Shown piece after piece: positions 1 to 6,392 of a stretch of 10,525 nt of DNA. Both the position numbers and the translations under genes were made by a program. The first letter of the stretch is position 1, and every line of letters starts with the position of its first letter. Source of the stretch: Spirochaetia bacterium (GTDB lineage Bacteria; Spirochaetota; UBA12135). The stretch spans positions 2,920 through 13,444 of the forward strand of contig DNNS01000336.1 in NCBI GenBank assembly GCA_003497555.1. The letters run 5' to 3'. The notes under the pieces were generated by a model. That model was given only the letters and a program-made list of their open reading frames with translations. It was not told the origin of the DNA and ran no database searches.

Positions 1-1
1 C

Positions 2-631
2 CCTGCAACAGTCAATCTTACTTCATCATATATATGGCAAATTTCGAGTGAAAGAACGGATTTTCCCGCAGATATTGCCAGTCTCACCGAATATCCTATA
101 GGCAGATATAACGCAGCTGTTGTAGCGGACGATATTGCGCAGTTATACAGGATTTCCGGTAATGCTCCTGTCCATCCCTGGCTGCAATTTTATTCAGGCC
201 ATGGCAGGTATCCGACCCAGGAAGAGATGCTGTGTATGGCATATCTTTCGATTATAAATAACGCAACCGGATTAAAATTCTGGCCTCTCGTTCCTTGCTC
301 CAGACTGCTGTGGGATACTGCAAAACAAATTTCAGAAGAAATAAATTTATTAAAAGAATATCTTTTTACCTATAAAACTTCAGAAACTTTTACCATAGAT
401 GATGGAAAGATTTGCGTAAGAATACTTGATTTCCCAGACAAGATGCTGGCGGTCACAGCCAATCGAAGGGGGATGTTGCGTAATGCAATTTTTGACCTTT
501 CCATGTTTGGCGCATATGAGAATAAAAAATGTAAAATACTTTTTGAAAACAGAGAATTAATCTTAAAGAATAATAAAATAGCTGATACATTTAAACCATA
601 TGAAAGGCATATTTATTTAATCAGTAAATAA
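2..631 (+). CDS. C-terminal part of a glycoside-hydrolase-like protein (5' partial)
   Basis: The frame is open from the window edge, and 209 residues are visible before a TAA stop. Around residues 59-95 runs a stretch with HPWLQFYSGHGRYPT, then EEMLCMAYLSIINNATGLKFW. The pattern of 'PT-x-EEM-x-(x)MAYL-x-I-x-x-(G/A)A-x-G-(I/L)-x-(Y/F)W' is typical of the last strands of TIM-barrel glycoside-hydrolase-like proteins in polysaccharide-degrading bacteria. Residues about 130-209 look like the closing beta-sandwich, with DKMLAVTANRRG and a final ADTFKPYERHIYLI resembling the common 'DxFxPYxxHxY' ending. The N-terminal catalytic part lies outside the window, so substrate and signal peptide cannot be judged. 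A sulfatase follows 93 bases downstream in the same direction, which fits a glycan-use cluster. Recognition is from remembered family patterns, not an alignment. An internal ATG at 227 is not the real start, because the reading frame and protein similarity extend upstream of it. Confidence 0.8.
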   Translation, partial: PATVNLTSSYIWQISSERTDFPADIASLTEYPIGRYNAAVVADDIAQLYRISGNAPVHPWLQFYSGHGRYPTQEEMLCMAYLSIINNATGLKFWPLVPCSRLLWDTAKQISEEINLLKEYLFTYKTSETFTIDDGKICVRILDFPDKMLAVTANRRGMLRNAIFDLSMFGAYENKKCKILFENRELILKNNKIADTFKPYERHIYLISK

Positions 632-637
632 CGGTAT

Positions 638-702
638 TTGAGTACAATTAATAAGTTTTGTGATTATCTGATTTTTAAAAAGCATATTATGTTATCAACA
701 TA
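638..702 (+). promoter_or_regulatory. Possible promoter and small palindrome before the sulfatase
   Basis: A weak sigma-70-like pair is visible: TTGAGT at 638-643 and GATTAT at 662-667, spacer 18. Downstream at 688-702 lies TATGTT-ATC-AACATA, a perfect 6-bp inverted repeat with a 3-base centre. It could be an operator half-site pair or a small leader hairpin. Both boxes match the consensus at only 4 of 6 bases in AT-rich DNA, so chance is a real alternative. Confidence 0.25.
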
Positions 703-724
703 GCATTAATTTTGGAGAATTACA

Positions 725-2167
725 TTGAATGTAATACATATAATCATGGATACGCTGAAACGTTCCTATCTGGAACCGTACGGCAGCAAGTGGTGTAAAA
801 CCCCGAATCTTCAAAGATTTGCGGAAAAATCAGTTGTTTTTGAAAGGGCATACTGCGCGTCATTTCCCTGTATGCCGGCCCGCCGTGATTTCATGACAGG
901 TAATTTTGAATTTCCGTTCCGCGGCTGGGGGCCTCTTGAGGAAAGCGACAGAACAATAACGCAGATTCTCAAAGATTCAAAGACTGTTACCGGGCTTGTT
1001 ACGGATCATTACCATCTTTTCCGCGAAGGTTCCGGGAATTATCATTTTGATTTCACTGCATGGGATTTTATTCGCGGTATAGAGGGAGACCGGGTATATT
1101 CAGATCCTGAAGACGAACTTGATATTGTATTTCAATGTGTCCCTGAACGGATAGCGGAGAACCACAGAAAATATTATTTGAAATACAAACATATAAAAAT
1201 GCAAAATCCCGAAGATTGGTTCAGTCCCCGCACATTTAAATCAGCATCCGAATGGGTTGAGAGAAATAAAGGCCATAAAAGCTTTTATCTTATGATTGAT
1301 TCCTTTCCCCCACATGAACCTTTTGATCCGCCTCCAGGTTATGCTGAAATGTATGATAAAGATTATAAAGGAGACAGGCTGATTACGCCTGTATACAAGC
1401 CCTGGCCCGGTCATTATTCTGAAAACGAAATACAAAATATCAAAGCTCTCTATGCGGGAAATATTACTCACGTGGACAAATGGTTTGGCAGTTTTATTGA
1501 CCGCCTTGAAAAGCAGGGACTTCTTGAAAATACAATGATTATAGTAACCACAGATCACGGCACCTATACAGGAGATCATGGCTGGACAGGAAAACTCGGG
1601 ACCTATCTTTATGATTGCATTTGCCATATACCGGCTATAATATATCATCCTGAAATTGCTCCGCGCAAGGAGACTGCAATTGTTCAGAATACAGATATAG
1701 TCCCGACTATACTTGAAGCTCTGGGCGTCCGGCATGATATAAAAATGCACGGCAGCTCAATTATGCCTGTATTAAGAAAGGAAAAAGAAAAAATTCACGA
1801 TTATGCTCATTCGGGATTTTTTGGAAGACAGCATATAATTAATGATGGAAAATACGCCTTGCATCTTGGTCATGATATGAGCAAGCCGCTTTACTGGTAT
1901 GGATATGCCAATTCGTATTTTGTTGGAGTTGGCTCTTTGTGCCCTGTAGAAAATGGACGGAGAAAAGTGAATACTGCAGAAAAAATACAAAAACAAAAGC
2001 GTTATCCGGATGAACCGGCGCTTTTCGATCTGGAAGCAGATCCGGATCAGCATATCAACCTGATTGACAGCGCGCTTGATGTAAAGAAAAGATTTATAAA
2101 GGAGCTTGAAAGGTGGTGCATTGAAATAAATGCTCCTCAGGAATACATAGAACGTCTTATAGTCTGA
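725..2167 (+). CDS. Sulfatase (formylglycine-dependent, type I), apparently cytoplasmic
   Basis: A 480-residue protein of the alkaline-phosphatase/sulfatase superfamily, which hydrolyses sulfate esters, commonly on polysaccharides or glycosaminoglycans. Visible landmarks are Asp9 in the N-terminal strand (HIIMDT), the active-site motif C-M-P-A-R at residues 49-53 (Cys49 would become formylglycine), PPHEP with His197, TDHG with Asp277 and His278, and Lys290 in TGDHGWTGK. The C-terminal ALFDLEADPDQHINL (432-446) is the usual sulfatase ending. Length is normal for the family. The start is a TTG, supported by GGAG at 714-717 seven bases upstream and by the classic family N-terminus beginning right there. 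No signal peptide precedes it, so the enzyme probably acts in the cytoplasm on imported sulfated fragments. A Cys-type motif in a bacterium implies maturation by FGE or the radical-SAM enzyme anSME, neither of which is in this window. The exact substrate cannot be told. Confidence 0.95.
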   Translation: MNVIHIIMDTLKRSYLEPYGSKWCKTPNLQRFAEKSVVFERAYCASFPCMPARRDFMTGNFEFPFRGWGPLEESDRTITQILKDSKTVTGLVTDHYHLFREGSGNYHFDFTAWDFIRGIEGDRVYSDPEDELDIVFQCVPERIAENHRKYYLKYKHIKMQNPEDWFSPRTFKSASEWVERNKGHKSFYLMIDSFPPHEPFDPPPGYAEMYDKDYKGDRLITPVYKPWPGHYSENEIQNIKALYAGNITHVDKWFGSFIDRLEKQGLLENTMIIVTTDHGTYTGDHGWTGKLGTYLYDCICHIPAIIYHPEIAPRKETAIVQNTDIVPTILEALGVRHDIKMHGSSIMPVLRKEKEKIHDYAHSGFFGRQHIINDGKYALHLGHDMSKPLYWYGYANSYFVGVGSLCPVENGRRKVNTAEKIQKQKRYPDEPALFDLEADPDQHINLIDSALDVKKRFIKELERWCIEINAPQEYIERLIV

Positions 2168-2318
2168 CCAGTTTAAGATATCCGTCTGTTTGAATTTTGA
2201 TTTCGCAGAAAAAATAATTGATGCGGCAATATTCCGGCTTCAATGTTTGGCTCAACGACAGACAAAGCGCCAGCATGAGCTTGCGCATCACCATTGAAAC
2301 AAAGATAAAGAAAAATTA
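2168..2318. other. Intergenic stretch after the sulfatase, no clear gene
   Basis: Minus-strand frames stay open here for about 40 codons. One starts with an ATG near 2293 and stops just inside the sulfatase 3' end; another runs through the neighbouring repeat. Neither has a ribosome binding site that I can defend or a recognisable family. No rho-independent terminator with a U-tract was seen after the sulfatase. Confidence 0.5.
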
Positions 2319-2518
2319 GGTTCACGCAGAGGGCGCAGAGCCCGCAGAGGCCTGTTTTTATACCTATTATGATTTCAGATGTAATCAATGATTTATTATT
2401 ATTCATACTATTTGGCACTCGCCATTTTATTTATTTTTTTATTTGTTTTTATGCAAGCGATAACAGCAGAGTAATCACAATCAAAAACTCTGCGAACACT
2501 GCGCCCTCTGCGCGAAAC
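2319..2518. repeat. Inverted GCAGAG-type repeat pair around an AT-rich core (MITE-like)
   Basis: Two 31-base arms face each other: 2319-2349 on the plus strand and 2488-2518 in reverse complement. They match at 26 of 31 positions and share the uninterrupted core CGCAGAGGGCGCAG. The left arm carries the hexamer GCAGAG three times at an exact 9-base step (2326, 2335, 2344). The 138 bases between the arms are very AT-rich. GCAGAG/CGCAGAG-rich intergenic repeats are widespread in environmental bacteria and often flank small accessory genes; here no intact gene lies between them. A minus-strand stretch near 2360-2410 reads NKSLITSEIIIGIK, which faintly recalls the start of GxxExxY-type small proteins, but this is too weak to call. 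No obvious target-site duplication is adjacent. Confidence 0.6.
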
Positions 2519-2633
2519 TTTTATACGAAAAATAACTTAAAATTAGCAATGTTTCGCGAAAAATATTGAAAAAATTTAAAAGGTGACGGAATACAAATTT
2601 TAAAATCTGGGCATATACATGGAAGTTATATAA

Positions 2634-2774
2634 AAAACATTAACTCATACTTCCGCAGACTCAGTACAGCGCATTGAATTATGGGTAGAAGATGAACGCG
2701 GGTCCCGCATGGAAATAAAGCAAGTTGAATACGAGGAAGGTGACAAGGAAAGCTTTTCTGGATGCCCGTCCTGA
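2634..2774 (+). pseudogene. Possible gene remnant (46 codons, no start)
   Basis: An open stretch follows a TAA at 2631 and ends at TGA 2772-2774. It has no start codon near its 5' end. Its product contains RIELWVEDERGSR and EIKQVEYEEGD, which have the charged, alternating look of a real protein rather than of AT-rich noise. I do not recognise the family. It runs to within a few bases of the 68-bp repeat at 2778, so it may be the tail of a decayed gene cut by that element. Chance cannot be excluded for so short a frame. Confidence 0.25.
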
Positions 2775-2777
2775 ACG

Positions 2778-2845
2778 AAGCCGAAAGGGTTAGACTGTGA
2801 ACGAGACAATCGGTAAATACGCGTAAGAGTGTCAGTAGCAGAAGT
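2778..2845 (+). repeat. 68-bp dispersed repeat, copy 1
   Basis: This block matches 6146-6213 at 64 of 68 positions with no gaps and in the same orientation; similarity stops sharply at both ends. The four differences are G/A, T/C, T/A and G/A. Both copies lie in intergenic DNA just before the 3' end of a minus-strand gene (here 103 bases from the ankyrin-barrel gene). Neither copy has an open frame longer than a few codons across it. Function is unknown. Confidence 0.8.
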
Positions 2846-2948
2846 GATGCAGTATCTTTTTTGTCACTCCGGCTTTTACTTGTGTATCTCGACGCTTGTT
2901 GGAAAATGTCCGCGGTAGACTGATAATCATTAAAACCGCAAACAGCTG
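2846..2948. other. Intergenic tail between repeat copy 1 and the ankyrin-barrel gene
   Basis: About 100 bases with no gene seen. There is a run of T at 2857-2862, but I find no stable GC stem beside it, so no terminator is called for the minus-strand gene ending at 2949. Confidence 0.4.
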
Positions 2949-4790
2949 CTAAAACGTTATTCTGCCAGAGAGCATCAGCTTGGGCGTTACCACTGTCGCT
3001 GTGTTCATCACGCTGCTGGTAATAGAAGGCCCAAAAGCGATTTCCAGAATTCCCATTAACGGCAGACAGAACATAGGAGTAAATTCAGTGGAAAAATCAT
3101 TGCCCAGGCGATAAGTACCGTCTTCTTGATGCATGACGAGATAAGTCCGCGAAAATTTAAATGAAAGGTAAGGAGCGCGAGTCGAAAAGCGGAAATGCAG
3201 ATTAATGCCTCCGCCGATAAAAATATTGTAAGACCTATAATAATAATGCGCAGGGTTGGTATATTTTATCTGATTGTAAATTCTATTCCGCGCCATTTCA
3301 AGGTACAGTCCGATTGGTCCAAAAACTCGCCGCTCGTAGGATATTCTTATTGGCATGTTAATAAAATCTGTCGCTTGATTTATAAAAGCCAGATGGTATA
3401 ACGAAAGAGGGCCGTAGCTTATATTGACCGCGTTATTTGCCGGTTTATTAATCCACTTACGAAATCTGCTTGGTGCCTGCGTGCGGTGTCTATCCGGGAT
3501 AGTATTCTCCGTAGGATAGACATTGGCTGTGTCTGGCTCTTGTTTTTTGTATTCGGACTCATAACGTTTAAGTAAAGCTGCTGCTTTTCTTTTACCCTTG
3601 TCTGCGGCATAACTGCTGGGGCGCTGCCAATTATCATTGCGTATAAAAGGATCTGCTCCGGCAGCCATAAGCGTCTCCAGCATAGGGATTGATCCGTATG
3701 CTGCCGCGTAATGAAGCGCTGTATTCTTTCTGGCATCCTGGCTGTCTATCGGCGCCCCGTTGGTAATGAGAATCGGTAAAACATCCGGGCAATGCCAATA
3801 CGCGGCATAGGTCACCAGGGAGCCCGTTTCGGGAAAAACTACGGCTGGATTTGCTTTCAGTTTGATAAGTTCATGCACCGCCTTAACCGCGGAAAATTGT
3901 ACAGCATAGTGAAGTGCGGTTTTTTTGCGCCACACATAGTTTGGGGTGCACAAGATAGTAAGATTCGCAAACCGCCGATACTGATTATTTGCCGCAGCGC
4001 TCATGAGGATCGACGCGAACAGAAAGGATCTCGACTTCAGCTTTATCCGGTCATCCAACGTGTCTGCCAGAATCGGATCAACCTGCGGCCTTTTGGAGAT
4101 GTATTCATGTTCCATTTTATTATAGTAGCGCCTCCACATGGAAAATGATATTTTATTGGACAGGGAAGTCATGTAATTCGAACGCCATTGCAACCGCGTA
4201 TCTTCGTCCTGCGGACTCTCTTGCAGCATACCAGCCGTATATTTTTCTGATTGTCGAGATAACCTGCCCTTACGAAAAGCCAGCAACAACGCCTGAAAAA
4301 TTGGGTGATTAGTCGGCATGGGGTTAAAGGTATGCGCGGGTAACTCATAAATTTTTTCAGCGTCAATTTTAAAGACTATGCTGTTAGATAAAGAAAACCG
4401 AAAATTCGGAGCGTTGATATTATTATATTTTTTATACGCTTTTTTTTCATAAGAGGTAGTATCGGTAATATAGTAAAACTTTATCTGGGAAATATAATAG
4501 GTGCCTTGCGGCAGATTATAAAAAAAATAGGTATTTAATTTTTGATCAAAATCACCTTTGCGATTTTCCGCATGGCCAAATGCACTCCGGGCATAATAAT
4601 ATTCATCAAGTGTCTCTATGTTACGGATAAAGATCATATCTGGTTTTCGCATAAAAGTCGTAGTAAGAGGAATAGTCACAATGTTTGCCTGTTCATTTAA
4701 GTTCAGCACTCTAGGTTGAATTACCCCGAATACCTGTTGAGAAAATATAAAAATAATACTGACTAGTATAAATATTTTGATTTTTTTCAT
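2949..4790 (-). CDS. Exported ankyrin-repeat protein with C-terminal outer-membrane beta-barrel-like domain
   Basis: A 613-residue protein. Residues 1-22 (MKKIKIFILVSIIFIFSQQVFG) are a textbook signal peptide. Residues about 23-145 are beta-rich, with phrases such as LPQGTYYISQIKFYYI that suggest an Ig-like or carboxypeptidase-regulatory-like fold; I cannot name the family. A polar helical linker follows to about 285. Ankyrin repeats occupy about 288-410: two clear TALHYA motifs (291-296 and 357-362), a third degenerate unit between them, and a last unit with SSYAADKGKRKAAALL. Residues about 453-613 alternate aromatic and polar residues (IRISYERRVFGPIGLYLEM, YLSFKFSRTYLVM) and end GRITF, the C-terminal Phe signature read by the BAM machinery. 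The start is the ATG at 4790 because AGGGGG stands four bases upstream and the signal peptide begins there. The frame stays open 171 codons further upstream, but that part is not needed. The likely location is the outer membrane with a periplasmic ankyrin module. Function is unknown. Confidence 0.85.
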   Translation of the reverse strand: MKKIKIFILVSIIFIFSQQVFGVIQPRVLNLNEQANIVTIPLTTTFMRKPDMIFIRNIETLDEYYYARSAFGHAENRKGDFDQKLNTYFFYNLPQGTYYISQIKFYYITDTTSYEKKAYKKYNNINAPNFRFSLSNSIVFKIDAEKIYELPAHTFNPMPTNHPIFQALLLAFRKGRLSRQSEKYTAGMLQESPQDEDTRLQWRSNYMTSLSNKISFSMWRRYYNKMEHEYISKRPQVDPILADTLDDRIKLKSRSFLFASILMSAAANNQYRRFANLTILCTPNYVWRKKTALHYAVQFSAVKAVHELIKLKANPAVVFPETGSLVTYAAYWHCPDVLPILITNGAPIDSQDARKNTALHYAAAYGSIPMLETLMAAGADPFIRNDNWQRPSSYAADKGKRKAAALLKRYESEYKKQEPDTANVYPTENTIPDRHRTQAPSRFRKWINKPANNAVNISYGPLSLYHLAFINQATDFINMPIRISYERRVFGPIGLYLEMARNRIYNQIKYTNPAHYYYRSYNIFIGGGINLHFRFSTRAPYLSFKFSRTYLVMHQEDGTYRLGNDFSTEFTPMFCLPLMGILEIAFGPSITSSVMNTATVVTPKLMLSGRITF

Positions 4791-4836
4791 AAATCCCCCT
4801 ATTTTCGCAGATAACTTGATATTTTCAAATCGTCTT

Positions 4837-4865
4837 ATACTACAATACTTCCCTCTGAAATTCAA
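4837..4865 (-). promoter_or_regulatory. Candidate promoter for the ankyrin-barrel gene
   Basis: On the minus strand TTGAAT (4865-4860) and TAGTAT (4842-4837) are separated by exactly 17 bases. This would give a leader of about 40 bases containing the strong AGGGGG ribosome binding site near 4795-4800. Each box matches the sigma-70 consensus at 4 of 6 positions, so the call rests mostly on spacing and location. Confidence 0.3.
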
Positions 4866-5207
4866 ATTTCTGGATCGGTCAAGGAAGTAGAGGAAGAGAA
4901 AATAGAATACACTTTGTATAGACTCAGATTTAAAAATTTTAATCGCAAAGCGCCACCCCGTTGTCACGCAGAGAATCCGGTGTTCAGTACACTGGGCTCC
5001 TCTCAGCACGGCTTGCCTGTGCTTTTGCTGCTCTGCGGTTATCCCAAAAAGCAATAATTTTGCCCGCTTATGCTCATAGCAAATGCCTGGCTTTTTCTTG
5101 CTGAAGGGGTATACCCAGCAGACATTGTCGCTGCTTTGTGGTATATTTATTTTTTTCTTACGATTTTTAAAATTTAAAATCTGAGTAAGTACATTTTTTT
5201 TTCTGGT
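4866..5207. other. Divergent spacer with a GC-richer patch
   Basis: This spacer separates two divergent envelope genes. Its ends are AT-rich, but about 4945-5130 is noticeably richer in G and C and uses different words from its surroundings. On the minus strand the reading frame of the ankyrin-barrel gene stays open through the whole spacer, and the patch translates as protein-like text (for example GICYEHKRAKLLLFGI and AEQQKHRQAVLRGAQ). No start with a ribosome binding site was found for it. It contains TCACGCAGAG (4962-4971), the same word that opens the left arm of the GCAGAG repeat at 2319. It may be a fragment of a repeat or a decayed gene. Confidence 0.35.
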
Positions 5208-5213
5208 TATACT
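5208..5213 (+). promoter_or_regulatory. Candidate -10 box for the lipoprotein gene
   Basis: TATACT (5 of 6 to the consensus) lies 25 bases before the start codon. No convincing -35 box is found at 16-18 bases upstream. A transcript starting near 5220 would still include the GGAAGGA ribosome binding site at 5227-5233. Confidence 0.25.
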
Positions 5214-5238
5214 ATTATTACAGTCTGGAAGGAATCTT

Positions 5239-6069
5239 ATGGCCAATATCCTAAGGATTTTTTTATTGCCGATCCTGCTTTCTTTTCTTGCTTCCTGTAG
5301 CAATATTTTTGAACCAACGTATACAGAGGCGCTTTGGACTTTTTCATCATCCTTTGAGTCAAGCTCAGATTTTGAGAATTTCTATATCGTACCTTCTGGT
5401 GATTATGACAGCAAACATGAAAACTCAACAGAAATGGTCTATAGCGGCACTTATGCACATAAAGCCTGGATTGTAAAGGCTCGGGCAGACAATAATGATG
5501 GTGCTGTCTACATGCCCCATAGAGCGTATCCAACAGTCCAATTCGATAAAACACCCGAAGGCATTTATCGGACTCCCTGTCTGGTAACCGTATGGGTCAA
5601 TCTCGACATGACGCTTATAAGACGGGCTTCAGGACACATCGATGACTGGTTCAGTTTTGTGACATTGACCTGTGATGCCAGTGATAATTGGTCAAGAACT
5701 GTACTTGTGAATATCGGTCCTACAGGCTATATCGTGTTAATGCATGTTCCTAATCAAGGAGAACAGGAATACATCTATCAAGTCAGTTCTGCAAATGATC
5801 CAAGCAGTGTTCATATCTTTCCCCAAAAAACCTGGGTTCGACTGGATGTACTGATTGATTTTAACGCATCGCATGGATACGCAAAAGTATGGCAGAACGG
5901 CATTCTTGTATCACATGCCAATGTAAAGGGCGGCAAAGGCGGATTGGCTCAGGCTCATTTTGGACTTTATGCCTCTGCTGCAGTCTCGTCAGGTACTATT
6001 TTCAATGATGATTTGCGAATTAAAGAAATAGAAAATGAGAACGAGGCACTCTCTCTATTGCGGTATTAA
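5239..6069 (+). CDS. Lipoprotein with LamG/concanavalin-like carbohydrate-binding or lyase-like fold
   Basis: A 276-residue protein. The N-terminus is a lipoprotein signal: short charged start, hydrophobic FLLPILLSFL, then the lipobox L-A-S-C with Cys20 as the lipidated residue. Residues about 60-265 look like a jelly-roll sandwich: VYSGTYAHKAWI, then VTVWVNLDM, TWVRLDVLIDF, GYAKVWQNGILV and HFGLYASAAVSSGTIFNDDLRI. The 'xVWxNGxxV ... HFGLY ... GTIFxDDLxI' run is typical of LamG-like and polysaccharide-lyase-like concanavalin folds, which bind or cut polysaccharide. I see no residues that prove catalysis. The start ATG has GGAAGGA at 5227-5233, five bases upstream. It diverges from the ankyrin-barrel gene, so the two may be expressed together as envelope components. 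Anchoring is expected at the periplasmic face of a membrane or the cell surface. The precise family was not identified. Confidence 0.85.
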   Translation: MANILRIFLLPILLSFLASCSNIFEPTYTEALWTFSSSFESSSDFENFYIVPSGDYDSKHENSTEMVYSGTYAHKAWIVKARADNNDGAVYMPHRAYPTVQFDKTPEGIYRTPCLVTVWVNLDMTLIRRASGHIDDWFSFVTLTCDASDNWSRTVLVNIGPTGYIVLMHVPNQGEQEYIYQVSSANDPSSVHIFPQKTWVRLDVLIDFNASHGYAKVWQNGILVSHANVKGGKGGLAQAHFGLYASAAVSSGTIFNDDLRIKEIENENEALSLLRY

Positions 6070-6145
6070 TATTTTGGGGATTCCTATGGCTCAATCGTCA
6101 TGAAAATCAATAAATCCAGCTATCCGACGCCAATTCAACGGGGCC
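6070..6145. other. Lipoprotein 3' region with a 22-codon open frame
   Basis: An ATG at 6100 opens a 22-codon frame that ends with TGA at 6166-6168, inside repeat copy 2; its last six residues (AERVRL) are encoded by the repeat. Repeat copy 1 also reads AERVRL-stop after an ATG at 2762. No ribosome binding site of quality precedes 6100. I treat it as likely non-coding, but the shared ending is recorded. Confidence 0.3.
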
Positions 6146-6213
6146 AAGCCGAAAGGGTTAGACTGTGAACGAGGCAATCGGTAAATACGTGTAAGTGTGT
6201 CAGTAGCAGAGGT
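6146..6213 (+). repeat. 68-bp dispersed repeat, copy 2
   Basis: Same element as 2778-2845, at 64/68 identity, ungapped and in the same orientation, 3368 bases apart. It sits 77 bases after the lipoprotein stop and 180 bases from the 3' end of the next minus-strand gene, in a convergent gap. The flanks share nothing with those of copy 1, which gives sharp element borders. Confidence 0.8.
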
Positions 6214-6392
6214 AGGCGGTTTTGGAATAGAGAATTCGGGATTTTGGATGAAAAAAACTAAAATCGTCCAGGGCATAGGTAGAAGTAAGCCGGGGCAGTA
6301 AAAATATAGTGGAAAATTTTAATTGGAAGATTGAATTTCGACAGGGAAAGGGATACAATGGGCTAAAGTTGAAAAGAAAATCCTATTCATTA
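6214..6392. other. Convergent intergenic gap, nothing recognised
   Basis: Roughly 180 bases between repeat copy 2 and the glycosidase-like gene. A 17-codon frame from the ATG at 6248 is too short to support. No stem followed by a U-tract was seen for either of the two genes that end here. Confidence 0.4.

Noticed and set aside
1241..1750. 169-codon minus-strand frame
   Set aside because: It lies entirely antisense to the well-supported sulfatase, and its translation has no family features.
2173..2418. 81-codon minus-strand frame with protein-like end (DAQAHAGALSVVEPNIEAG)
   Set aside because: It reads straight through the GCAGAG repeat arm, whose translation gives the low-complexity LCGLCALC run, and has no ribosome binding site. 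A second frame over the same bases is equally open.
2369..2569. 66-codon plus-strand frame
   Set aside because: It consists of the AT-rich repeat core and the right arm; the composition is what AT-rich DNA gives by chance.
2778..2845. Diversity-generating retroelement template/variable repeat pair
   Set aside because: The four differences between copies are not concentrated at template adenines, neither copy ends a coding gene, and no reverse transcriptase is in the window.
2857..2880. Rho-independent terminator near the end of the ankyrin-barrel gene
   Set aside because: A T-run is present, but no stable GC stem pairs beside it in the correct orientation.
4791..5303. N-terminal extension of the ankyrin-barrel protein to 784 residues
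   Set aside because: The internal ATG at 4790 has an AGGGGG ribosome binding site and begins a clean signal peptide. The extension would also overlap the lipoprotein start. Kept as a finding only.
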